Source: Tetradesmus obliquus
Taxonomy: Eukaryota; Chlorophyta; Chlorophyceae; Sphaeropleales; Scenedesmaceae
Assembly (NCBI GenBank): GCA_030272155.1
Contig: CP126201.1
Span: 682,001 to 746,000 of the forward strand
Direction of reading: 5' to 3'
Length of the DNA: 64,000 nucleotides
A program made the translations under genes and the position numbers. This document shows positions 22,557-33,360 of the stretch, piece by piece; positions within the stretch are counted from its first letter, which is position 1, and each line of letters starts with the position of its first letter. The notes beneath the pieces were generated by a model, which was not told the origin of the DNA, searched no databases, and saw only the letters and a list, made by a program, of their open reading frames with translations.

Positions 22557-24024
22557 ATGCTTCAAGCAGCAGCAAGCGCCCGCAATGGCCTCGAATCCCT
22601 GCTGTCAAAAACAATCGCACAGCGAGGATTGCTAGCCACGCCATGCCTGGCAGGAGCGTTAGCTCCTTTCAGCAGCAGCAGTGCCAGCAGCAGTAGCCTG
22701 AGCGAGAGCAGCAGCAAGAGCCCGAGGCCTTCTTCCGACGATGACAGGCAAGACATCGACCGCTACATTCACCAGCAGCCTATCATGCCCTTGGGAACCT
22801 CATGTGCTGCTGCTGCTGCTGCTGCTGCTGCTCAACATCCAAACCTCCGAACACCTGCAGGCAAGACATCGACCGCTACATTCACCAGCCCCTGCATGCA
22901 GAGGGCCCTGTGCCAACAGCGCTGGAGGCTGAGGAGATCAAGCGGGCCGCTGCAGGAGAGCACATCTTCAATGAAGGTGCGGCAAAGCACTGCAGCAGCG
23001 TCCTGTCGCTGTGGCAAGTGTCGTTGCACAATTCTTTTTTTATGATATGATAGGGGCTTGAAGTGATACAAGACGGACAGGAGGCGCCCCGGCAAATCCT
23101 GCAGCTGTGACTGGCCAGCCATGCGGCCCCAAATGAGGCAGCAGCACATGGCTGTTCTGCCTTGACCAATGCACAGCAAGCAGCATGCACAGCGTGGCTG
23201 CTGACTGAGCTGTAGCTTCAACATTAGTTTAGTATGTGAAGCTATTTGCTATCAGCCGAGCAGCAATCTCACCAAGAACAGGCGCATGTGCTGCATCATT
23301 ACACCTGCAGGCCGCATCAACTAGCCTCTGCCAGCGCCTCAGCTGCTGCAGAGCAGCACTCGCCAGCGCTAATCATGCTTGGCTGCATGCATTGCAGCTG
23401 TATAAACCACGTCTTGCTGTTAGAGCAGTTAGAGCAGGCTCAAGCAGCTTTGCCGCAGCATGGCAGGCTGGCAGCAGGCAGCTGCCCAAGCAGCCATTGC
23501 GACTGCAGCTCTCCGTTCTTCCGTATTGTTTAATCCAATGCACGCCTGCTGCTTCCCGCTCTCTTTCTTTGTGGTCCCTGCTGCAGGCGACGAGTCCCAC
23601 GCGTTCACCTCATCAGCAGGTGCAAGTATTTCTTGCTGTGCTGTCAAGCAAACCACCACATGCCTGCTGTCTGCTGCTCTGTCCTGCCGTTGTCGTCTCT
23701 GCCGCAGGTGACGAGTCACATGCATTCACCTCATCAGCAAGTACAAGTGTTTGTTGCTGTGCTGTCAGCAAACCTCCTCATACCTGCTGCCTGCTGCTCC
23801 GTCCTGCGGTTGTCGTCGCTGCTGCAGGTGACGAGTCGCACGCGTTCACCTCATCAGCAGATACAAATGAGCCAGTGACAGAGTCCATGGCAGCACCCCA
23901 CACCCGCCACGAGTCAGCGTCGACCAAAGATTTCGGAGGCGATCCAGTGCGGGTAGAGCAGCCAGACCCAACAACCCTGAAAGAGGGGCATGCCATTCCT
24001 AATGAGGGGGCAACAACTCACTGA
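22557..24024 (+). CDS. Small protein of unknown function, probably mitochondrial (gene M)
   Basis: Exons 22557-22747, 22861-22976 and 23828-24024 join in phases 2 and 1 to 167 residues. The N-terminus (MLQAAASARNGLESLLSKT..) is rich in Ala, Ser, Leu, Arg and Lys and poor in acids, like a mitochondrial presequence. A Ser-rich linker follows, then a mature part with RQDIDRYIHQ, EAEEIKRAAAGEHIFNEG and a hydrophilic tail (DESHAFTSS... VEQPDPTTLKEGHAIPNEG). I know no family with these motifs. Intron 1 is of GC-AG type (AG|GCAAG). It equals one tandem-duplication unit of 113 bp, and reading through it would shift the frame. The start of exon 3 exists in three copies. Confidence 0.65.
22746..22890 (+). 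repeat. Duplication that defines intron 1 of gene M
   Basis: About 31 identical bases beginning AGGCAAGACATCGACCGC occur at 22746 and again at 22859, 113 bp apart. The first copy supplies the GC donor and the second the AG acceptor, so the intron is exactly the distance between the copies. Confidence 0.9.
23575..23875 (+). repeat. ~120 bp tandem repeat carrying the start of gene M exon 3
   Basis: Two and a half copies (exon starts near 23588, 23709, 23828) include both the coding start (GDESHAFTSSA) and the upstream intron with its TGCAG acceptor. Only the last copy continues into the open C-terminal exon. Confidence 0.9.
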
Positions 24025-24892
24025 TAGCATGCCGGCGTTTGCATTTGTTGTGGCTTGGAATGGAACGCAATATGCATGTTGGTTTCGGGGTGCCGCAGCA
24101 ATGACTTAGCAAGTTGCGAAGTAGGTGGTTGTGTGGGTGACTGAAGTGTCGGCTGCTTTTACAGCGGTGATTTGCTGAGGCGGGCACACTGCTGCCTGCA
24201 TAGAGGCACGTGTAGGAAATCAGCTGCTGTTGCACTGATGGTGGCATGCCTGCGAGAGTTTTGGTTGCGTACGGGTGCCAGCGAAATGATCCTAGCTGCT
24301 GTGAACACGGCATGCTGGTATAGCTGGTTGTACATTGCCTGCAGGCAGCTGCTGTAACAGCTAGGTTAAGGATATCTACGCTTCTGCACGTCGATGTGCC
24401 TATGCTGCGGAGGCTAACAAACCAAGGTGCATTGTGCTGCAATGCTTGTAATGTATGCAATCGGCAACTTCCTTGATAAGGTGTACTGCTGCAACAGCAT
24501 GCTGTACTGCAGTACTGCCAACTGCTGGCTCGCCTGATGGCGTCTTCCAGCCATACAAAAAACTCTTTGAATCTTTCTGTATTAGTCATGGTACATTATT
24601 TAAGGTCATACAATCGCACAGGCGCGTGTGCAGCGGTCCGCTGATGGTGACGGAGACGAATGACTCATTTGAATACGATGACTCGGCAAGCTAGACAACC
24701 GCGCGTTGTGAACAACAATTTTTTCGTGCTTTACGTTTGATTGTGACGGTCTTCAGTAGCAATGGAACAAGCAACTCATGAATTATACCTGTCTAATGTA
24801 ATTGCTGCTGACTGGTCTGCGCACCAAGCGACAACTTCGGAGCCGCTGCTTTTCAAAATAAAACAATGTAGAAGGTAGCGTGTCTCTTCTTG
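24025..24892. other. Intergenic region between genes M and D
   Basis: 3' flank of gene M and promoter side of gene D, both on the plus strand. Open frames are short, without recognisable motifs. Confidence 0.45.
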
Positions 24893-26498
24893 ATGGTGGC
24901 TGCTGGCATGATGCCTCTGATGCAGGCGCAGGAGGGCGCTGTGGGTAGGCATCTCTGCTGCTGAATCAGCAATCTACTCCCAGCTGAGCTGCCAAGCTAG
25001 GCAAACGGGGACACACGAATGCCAACAAGCGCTTACAAATTGAGTTTAAGATCCGTTTGTGGTGGGATTTGGCTGTTTTAAGATCAAAACGCTGCGGGCT
25101 GCTGCTGTCACATTCAAAACTCTTCTTGGCAGCCCTTGTATGCTGCTGACTGACGGCAATACACCATATTTCTTTTGCTTTGCTGCATTTCTGCCAACAC
25201 CTGCGGCAGCAACACCTGCAGCAGCTGCTGGCCCTGCAGTCTCCCCAGTATTGCCTCAGTCGCCTGCCAAGGGCAACACAGCTCCATCAGGCCCTGCCAC
25301 TCTGCAGCCAGGTGGGTCAGCAGCAGTTCAGCGCAACCCGTTGTGACCTTTGATATAAAACATATATGTCATTAATAATAAGACCAGCTGGCAGTGCAGC
25401 ATACATTGCACATAGCCATGCCACCGCATCTGCTGGATGAGGCACGACCTTTGCCAGTGATTGGCATCCAGCTGCGCACCCAGGGTCTGCAGCTGCTGCA
25501 CCATAGCTGTGCACAGCAGGGAGCCAGGAGCGTGCCTCTAAAATTGCATGCCATGTTCTGCGGTGATAATGCAAGCGCTATGCACACCCATGCTGTACAA
25601 TTGCCGTTCTATAACTGTGTTTGTAACCACTGCCATTGCCTGCAGGCTCCAGGTCTGCTCCAGGCAGTAGCATGACCACCATGACAGAGACAAACATCGA
25701 TGGCCAGGACATCGACTGCGGCCGGGGCGGTGCCCGCTGCAGGGTGTGTGGCCTGATTGGCGTGCTGGAGGCAGCCTGCCGCCGCACCCCCAAGTAAGCA
25801 CATGTGCGGTGCATGCACGGTTGATTATTGCATGCATGCAGCTGTTAGAAAGAATGGTTCAGTGCTGCTTGCTACGGTAGTGCTAGCTGCACGGCTGCGA
25901 CGCTGCAGTGTGAGTATCACTGGCGATGCTGCCAGGCTTTGAGTCAGCCCCGCTAACAGTTCTGCAGCAGCAGCTCTATGCAATTCCTGCACATCCCCAT
26001 CTGCATTACATCTTACGGCCAACCGCAACACAGATCACTGAATTGGGTTGCTGATTAGAGTATTGATGTTGTTGTGCTTGACTGCAGGTGTGTTGCCTTC
26101 ACATTTGACGAGTCATGTGGCTTCCTCAAGTCCTCAACAGGGCCTCAAGTCCGCAGGCGAGAGGTCACAAGCAGTTGCTGCGGTATGCTGTATTGCCTGG
26201 TTACACTGGTGTGCATGCAGCTGCAGCACATGCATGCATATGCAGTGTCAGCGGGCTGCTGCTGCTGACGTCGAGCTGAAAATGCCTGCACTGCACGCAC
26301 ACAGACATAGTGCTGCCGTACGTGCATGCATCTGCAAAGGTATGTCCATCACCCATCACCCATGCGCTGGCAGTCAGAGTAATGGGGCATGATCAGCGCA
26401 TGTGAGCAATGGAAGTGTTGGCTTCATGTCCGCGTCATCACATGTCACGCTTGTCATGCTGCTGCAGGCAAGGATACACCACCTTCTTGCTGGCTTGA
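24893..26498 (+). CDS. Short PAN/Apple-like secreted protein or decaying paralogue (gene D)
   Basis: Exons 24893-24944 (short signal part, ..GMMPLMQAQEGAV), 25210-25311 (Ala/Pro-rich, start uncertain), 25646-25793 (TNIDGQDIDCGRGG, RCRVCGLI), 26088-26156 (CVAFTFDESCGFLK; exactly 69 nt, as in the paralogues) and 26468-26498. All phases fit and give 133 residues. In the last exon QGYTTFLLA is followed at once by TGA, exactly where the sister genes run on into the Pro-rich extension. The signal peptide is shorter than in genes A, BC and E, with an in-frame stop just upstream. Intron 4 would use a GC donor (AG|GCGAG). It is either a short PAN-only protein or a pseudogene. The Pro-rich exon in front of the PAN module is peculiar to this copy. 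Confidence 0.55.
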
Positions 26499-27645
26499 TC
26501 GGGCTGTTGCAGCCCTGCAGCTCAAAGGATGTGTGTTCCCAACTTGCAGCTGCAAATCCTGTGCATCAACAGCAGACGCGCCTGCTTGAAAGGGTGTGTG
26601 GTCATATGTGAAGCTACAGACATAGCTACTGATGTAGGTGCATGCAGTGATGTTACAAGTGGCAGCAAGAGCCTTGATGGTGTTACAAGTTGTGTTACAA
26701 GTGGCAGCCAGGGCCATGATGTGGCCGCCGCGGCAGTGCCTCCTGCAGCTGTCTAGATCTGCTGCATCAAGCAGCTGGTGTATCTGGCACATGTGGCAGA
26801 CCATCATAACTTGCGGCGTACTGAACAGATTGTTTTCTCACACGGAAATCCACCGCCATGTTTGTGGCCTGCATGGTTTGCAAGTTGTTGCGAGCCCGCG
26901 TGTGCTTCACAATTCCAACCGCAGTCTTGCTCAACACTGCGACTACGCCAGCAAGCTTGCCTTTAACCGTGATGTCTGCACATGTGTACAGAACAAGGCA
27001 TGGCAGACAGAATTATTCGCGTGGACTTTTGTGGCCCAGTGCTGCTTGCCGTTATTCGCGAATTGCGGTTGGTCAACAGCTGGTGCTATGTGCTGCAGCA
27101 GTACAGCTGCACAGAAGGTTACTGCAGTAACACAGCTGTGTATCGCCTGTCTCTGTTGTCATGCACGCACCAACTGTTTCTGGACGCGTAACAATCACAT
27201 TATATTTCAACGGTTTTAGGCTGCTGAAGGCTTGCCAGCTGCCCGTCATGTGCATCTGATGTACCTGCACTGCTGAGCAGGCGTGCTGCCAGGCGCATGT
27301 ACAACTTTCCCGCCAACGGCTGGTTGAGAAGTGTCAGCCTCACCAATCATTAAAAAGACAGTTTTTGAGGGAAAAATATATTTAAACAGAATGAAAGTCG
27401 ACTTGCAGCAACCTGTTATGCCAACCTGCCGTCGACGCTGGTATTGGTAAAGCCTAAATGAACAGCTTTCAAACGCCTTCAAAAGCTTCTTAGCTCCAGA
27501 AGATCTTAATTTGCTCTATAATAGGCAGCGTGCGGCCTGCCACTTTTCGGCAACTTAATCTTGGACATTAGCGGCTCTCTCCATCACCCCGATTGGGCCA
27601 GTCAGACGAACCTTTGACAGGCTGTTTCAAATCAAATCATTCAAC
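26499..27645. other. Intergenic region between genes D and E
   Basis: No exon of the PAN family and no other domain could be identified. A TATAATAG lies at 27517, 122 bases before the ATG of gene E. Confidence 0.45.
27517..27524 (+). promoter_or_regulatory. Possible TATA element of gene E
   Basis: TATAATAG, 122 bp upstream of the start codon at 27646. Position is reasonable for a short 5' UTR, but the match is imperfect. Confidence 0.35.
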
Positions 27646-28591
27646 ATGTGGAAGATACTTGCACTCATCGCTTTGTCTGGCATGATGGAGGTAGCCCAGG
27701 GACAAGTTTCAGGTGAGCTGCCACCACCCCTTGCAGGACAGCCTGGCAAGCAACCTTCAGCCTATCCTTGCCTCCGCAAGATATAGCTGCAAGACAAGGA
27801 CGAACATACATGTCTTGCAGCATCGTGAGCGCACACGTTTGTGTGCTTGAAGTTCGTGGGCATTTATCTGCAGGAAGCAGCAGCACTGCTGCTGAGCAGC
27901 ATGTAGACCCTGTGCAGCCAAATCACCTGGCCTTCATGCCATGGCCAATTGAATCGGCAGTGTTGCGCAGCAAGTCATAGCACCAGCTGAACTTTATGTG
28001 CTGCACCTGTTGACGCATGCAGTGAGCACGCTGATCAGGTCAGACATCACAGGGTCTGACGTTGATTGCGGGCAGGGCAGTGCCCGCTGCCGCATCTGCG
28101 GAGACATCAACTCCGTCACATCCAGCTGCAGCAGCAACCCAGCGTGAGCCCTAGAATATTCCTGCCATGGCCATGCATGCCTGTGGCAGCGGCTGTCAGC
28201 AGCAGCTGCGCAGCAGGTGGACAGGAGCACATACACATGATTGCAGGACAGTGCGTCATCATGCCTGTGCTCCGCTTCACTGCATCGCCAGCACTACGCT
28301 CACAAGCACCGCTGTGTTTTGTGTCGTGTCTACAGAGGGTACTGCATGCAGCTACTGCTTTTATGGCTTCATAAGCTAGAAACCGCAACTGCAGCAGCAT
28401 CAGCATGGAGAGCACGGCCTTCCTGCAGGCACATTAGCAGTATCTGTGCCATATCGTACATGTATCATGCTGCGGTTGCTCATGCTGCTGTGCCATATGC
28501 ATGAACCACAGGCAGCATGGCCTACATGCGGCTGCATCATGCAGCAGCCGTGGCATGTGCATGCATCATCACACCATTGCTGCTGCTGCTG

Positions 28592-28634
<43 letters not shown>

Positions 28635-28991
28635 CGGCATATGCATGCGTCAGTACATATTCGCAACACTCAACAAATGGTTGCGCATGCTGCTTTCAGA
28701 AGCCTGTACCGCCTTACGCCACTTCAGCATACAATCTTGCATCACTCGCATGTGGCACATGAGAGACAGTCCGCGCTCCTGCACGCTACAAACTGCTGCT
28801 GCATGCCTGGCTATGCTGCTCATGCGCTGCAGGTGCGTGGCGTTCACCTTTGATGGCTCCTGCGGCTTCCTGAAGAGCGCCGCTGGCCCAACAACATACA
28901 GGTGCGTGCACCCTGTGGCTCTAACAGCGCGCTAAAATCATGTTGAACTCAACATGGCCACTTGCATCTTGCGCGCGAGCAGTGTGCTGGG

Positions 28992-29025
<34 letters not shown>

Positions 29026-30391
29026 GGTGGGCCCAACAACATACAGGTGCGTGCACCCTGTGGCTCAAACGGCGGGCCAACATCATGTAGAAATCAACAT
29101 CACCACTTGCATCTTCTGCGCGAGCAGTGACACAGCACGCCATGGAATTACGGCCAGCTGCCAGCCCCGGCTCCAGGCCAGCTCATCCCACTCCTCATTT
29201 GAGTGGAGCATGTAATGTAATCCAATGTAATGTCATGTGTCATGTGGAGCTACCTGACTGCACATGCGATAACAGCTGTACACGTGTTGTGGCTTGCGCG
29301 GCGTGCCTGCCTGCTGTCCTGCAGGGATGGCTAGACTAGCTTTGTGCTGAGCCACAAAGATGCCACCGAGACAGCACAGCGCATGCCTTTGCTGACAAAG
29401 TTGTTGTGGCTTGCGCTGGCTGCCTGCCTGCTGCCCTGCAGGGAGGGCTACACCACCTTTGTGCTGAGCAACAAGGGCGCGGCCCCAGCAGCAGCAGCAG
29501 CTGCTAGCCCACCGGCAGCAGCGGCAGCAGCAACACCAGCTGCCTCAGCGCCAGTGCAGGTGGCAGCAGCGCCTGCTGCTTCTCCTACGCCTGTGCCTGC
29601 ACCAGTGCCTGCAGCGACTCCTCCTCCTGCTCCTGTTGCTAGCCCCAGTCCCAGTCCCAGCCCCAGTCCCAGCCCTAGCCCGCCACCAGCACCAGCACCA
29701 GCGCCCACACTCACGCCTGCAGCATCACAGTGAGTGGTCACCATGCTGCTGCTGCCATGGCCTGGTATGGAAGCAGCGCTGCTGGAGTAGGCATCGCCGG
29801 CAGCAACAGTAATGGCAGCAGCAACTGTGTGCTACTGCTGTTCAGACCTGCTGCACCACAGTGCGATGAAAAGGCAGTGGCCGCATGACATGTGATGACA
29901 GAGCGCTGCTTGTGCATTCGACCACAGCAACAGCAGCAGCACTGCTGGGAACACATCACATGGCTTCACACACCAGCCTGGCATGTCCGCTGTGGTGTTG
30001 TTAATGAGGTGGCATGATGATGACGCATCATGTCTGCCACAAGTGGTTATCGGCAGCATGCCTGCCGCTGCCCGCAACTGCCAGCGGTTGTTTTCCAGCA
30101 GTACTTCACGATACTGCAATGGGCGGCTGTTTGGGAGCCCTGTCCCAGCAGCTGCCCCGTTTCTTGTACACCAACACTGCTCTCAACGCGCGGTTGACAT
30201 TGTTGCTGCTGCGGCTTCTGCCTTGCAGGCCCATCCAAGTGTCAGCCCCTTCCTCATCTGACAACAGCCAAGTGCAGCAGGGCGGCAGCGGTGGCCGCTA
30301 TGTGGGGGGAGGCTTCCCCATTGGCTTTGGTACCTTGGGTGGTGGAGGCTTTGGCTTTCCTGGCAGGCGGCTGCTGATGGCTCGTGTGTGA
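27646..30391 (+). CDS. Secreted PAN/Apple-like, Ser-Pro-rich wall-type protein (gene E)
   Basis: This is the cleanest member of the family. Exons 27646-27712 (signal peptide MWKILALIALSGMMEVAQG), 28023-28143 (DITGSDVDCGQGSARCRICG), 28833-28901 ([19 protein letters not shown]), 29442-29729 ([10 protein letters not shown], Ala/Pro-rich, then SPSPSP and PAPAPAP) and 30229-30391 join in phases 1, 2, 2 and 2 to 235 residues. The six cysteines and the CVAF..SCGFLK core agree with a PAN/Apple-like fold. The Pro-rich part resembles hydroxyproline-rich wall proteins. The last exon adds a Gly-rich tail ending GRRLLMARV. The middle exons are exactly 121 and 69 nt, as in genes A and BC. Copies of exon ends lie in its introns (29010-29060, 29308-29362), and two decayed copies of the last exon follow the stop. 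Confidence 0.8.
28574..28632 (+). repeat. (CTG)n microsatellite in an intron of gene E
   Basis: Intronic CTG run about 200 bases upstream of the acceptor at 28832, interrupted once. Not translated in the gene model. Confidence 0.7.
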
Positions 30392-30434
30392 AGCACGGCA
30401 GTGAGGCTGCAGTGGCCACCAACCGCGCCAGCTA

Positions 30435-30662
30435 CACCCAGCGGGCTTGTGGGTGGCGGCTGCTTCATTGGCTTTGGTGGTGCAGGCATGTTGATGGAGG
30501 CATTGGCTTGTTTGGCGGCAGGCGGCTGCTGATGGCTCGTGTTTGAAGTACGGCAGGCTGCAGTAACGGTCAACAGGACCAGATGTGCACATTGGGGTTG
30601 TGGGTGGCGGCTTTGGTGGGGCTCTTTTCAGGCGGCAGGCGGCTGCTCCTGGTGCAGCAGCA
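30435..30662 (+). repeat. Two decayed 3' copies of the last exon of gene E
   Basis: The Gly-rich end with the codons for GRRLLMAR and a following stop recurs near 30440-30545 (still with CGGCTGCTGATGGCTCGTGT) and, weaker, at 30590-30660. Confidence 0.8.
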
Positions 30663-33128
30663 GCAGCAGCAGGCATCAACCTGTATCGTTGCATGCAGTG
30701 GCTGTTTGTTGACCAGGCATGCTGCCACGCATGCAGGAAGCAACGAAGCACTGAGCTGTGCCAGTGTAGGCCGGTACTATGGGGCTTGGCAGGCTTGGGC
30801 AGAGCATGGTGAAGCCAGGGGTCGTGTTGACATTGATCTTTCTAGACAGATATGATAGATGTCTAAAAGGATCACCTGAGGATACTTAGGATACTTGGTT
30901 TGTGGCTCAAAGTAACAGTTGGCAGAGACCCAAGCATGTACATGTGGAGCCTCGTACACTGCACCTTGAGAGCTGCCATACTGGTGGTGGGCTGTTTTTC
31001 AAGGAGTATGCGTGGTGCTGCTGTGTGGACGCCTGAAAATGTTATTGATCATTGCCTGGCCACAGGTGACCACGCGCGTGAGTGAAGTGTGGCTCGCTGG
31101 GCTGGTGCTTGGGAGCGCTCCGCATCAGCGGCAAAGGGTCCTAGGTGTGCCGAGTTTTGCATTGTATTGTATTTACGTGTGCGGCATTCGCGTGCTGTAT
31201 TTGCCCATCACCTGCTGTTCTTGATCATGGCATGAAATTTCCATGTGTCGACAGCGTCTGATCGCAGATAGCATGCCTTCCTTTTGTCCAGCACACATGA
31301 GTAGGGTGCATGCCTGCATTGTCAGGTTTTGTTGTGGAGTGTGCTTGTGCCTGTTTCAACCGGCCGTTGGCTCGCTGAGGCAGCCTGTGCACAATGTAGT
31401 TGAAACCCTGGAATGCTAAACAACTTTTTTTTGCAGCGTGCCTACCTGCGGCTGCGTGGGCCATAGCATGGTTGTAGCCAAATGCAGATGGTGCTGCAAG
31501 ATCATCTTGAGCAAGATGCTCTGTGGCAAGTCGTGTTTGCATGTCGTGGGCGATGCTGCTGTGCTTGGACAGTAGCGGAGAAATCATTGTAACTATAATG
31601 CACAACACACCTGTCTAGCAACCCCGATTATGCTCCAAAGCTCACGATAACTTTACACGGTCCCTGCTACATTCTCTGCGACTAGCTTATAAGCTTAACA
31701 ACTCAGGCAACAAGGCTGTTGCACAAGAAACAATCCAACTGGTTCTCAAAACCGCAAGTGCAGTGCAGGCCACAGCTAGTTCAACACGCAAGCCATAGCT
31801 ACAGCCTGCAGGCTCGAACTGAAGCTGTCATACAGCAACAGTACATCAGCAGCACAGCTGTAGCGCAGCTGCGGCACAGCTGTAGCACAGCTATAGCACA
31901 GCCCTGCCACCACCAATACCAGCTTAACTACAATTGCCTGGGTTGTGTTAGCACAAAATGCTCCATCTACACACCGCCCTGTCAAACCAAAGGTCAGTGC
32001 GTCGCTGGTTGGGCTGCATGACCTTCCTGCCATGACAACTGCATAAGGCCAATGCAAGGACCCTGTTCTTTGTTGTGTTAGACACACCACGTTGCCACTC
32101 CACTGACTGGTGCTGCCACAGCGCCGCGGCACAGCGCATGATTATCTCTGCAATAAATGATGAATGTGATACTGAGCCGTTGCAGGCAGCACAGCGTAAG
32201 GAATCAAAGCAGGCGCCAGCAGCAGCAACACAGGCACACCACGCCGCTCATCCATGCTGTGCAAGCTGCCAGGGTTGCTGCATGTTCTGCCAAATTATTA
32301 CCTAAATATCCCACGCGCTGTTTTCAACAAGTTCAAAAAGCAGCTGGCAGTACTTCTACTTTGCCAGGGGGAGGAAACTGCCCTTTTCCAGCAGGCTATA
32401 CCATCTAGAAACTCGACTACTGCTTCAATGCCATGCGCACAGCAGCACAGCAGCTACAGCACAGACCTTAGCTGCTATGCATGCAGGATAGGTGAGCCAC
32501 ATACGCGAGCCCTGGATCACCCATGCATTCGCTGCAGGGGCTACAAGATGCCCCTCAAACAGATGAACACACCCTGTGCTCCATCAACACTGACAAAACA
32601 CCATCAAATTTATTGAAACACCCCTATCCCATGTCTTCACTGGTGCAGCAGCTGCAGCAGCTGCAGCAGGCAAGCCATGTCAGAGCCAAATTGACAGGAT
32701 CCTGCTTCAACCAACCGATAGTGCCACGAAGATACCAGCAAGGAAGGTTATTGTCAACTTTTCTTGAGCCCCAGCCCCCAGCTGTTGTTTTTCAGCACGC
32801 CCTACAACCAACTACATCAGAAACAGAAGCAACAGCAGCAGCAGCACCTGCTGCCGTTTGTGCCATGAGCGACCTCAAGACACCCATGTTGTGCGCAGCA
32901 GGCAGCAGCTTTCTTTGCCAGCCACTTCACCCACTTTGATGGCCGCGCAACTGCTGCTGCTGCTGCTGCTGCTGCTTTCTCAAAGATATAACCAATGCCA
33001 CACGGCTTGCCACCAGCCGCAACTAATGACGCACCACCACAAACGGCTGTCACACTCAACCCCAGGGTGGACACAGCACAAACGTAGCAGAGACAACAAG
33101 CCGAAGAACATGCGATGCGTCACCTCCT

Positions 33129-33236
33129 CCCTCACACAAAAGCGGCAGCTGGCCTCATTCTCCCATCCCTACAGCCTCCCCTCAGTATCCTTCACTGAGG
33201 TATACACAGTGCGCCGCCCAGCACACTCCGGTGCAT
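33129..33236 (-). repeat. 3' copy of the terminal exon of gene GH
   Basis: About 108 bases repeat the end of the exon at 33365-33475 (the part encoding the last Cys/Trp repeat), roughly 235 bp beyond it on the minus strand. Confidence 0.85.
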
Positions 33237-33360
33237 CAGCCGCAACCAACAACACAGCGCAGCAAAAGGCGGTCGACACAAGCCCAAGGAAATAGCAACC
33301 AGCTTCACCCGCTCGACACGCAGCAGCATCCAACCAACTACTGACACCACCAACACCACC

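Larger units (their letters stand above)
30392..33360. other. Convergent intergenic region between gene E and the large membrane protein gene
   Basis: Besides the gene E copies (30435-30662) and a copy of the last exon of the right-hand gene (33129-33236) I see no supported gene. Open frames are short and lack conserved motifs. A short CTG run lies at 32948-32973. Confidence 0.45.
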
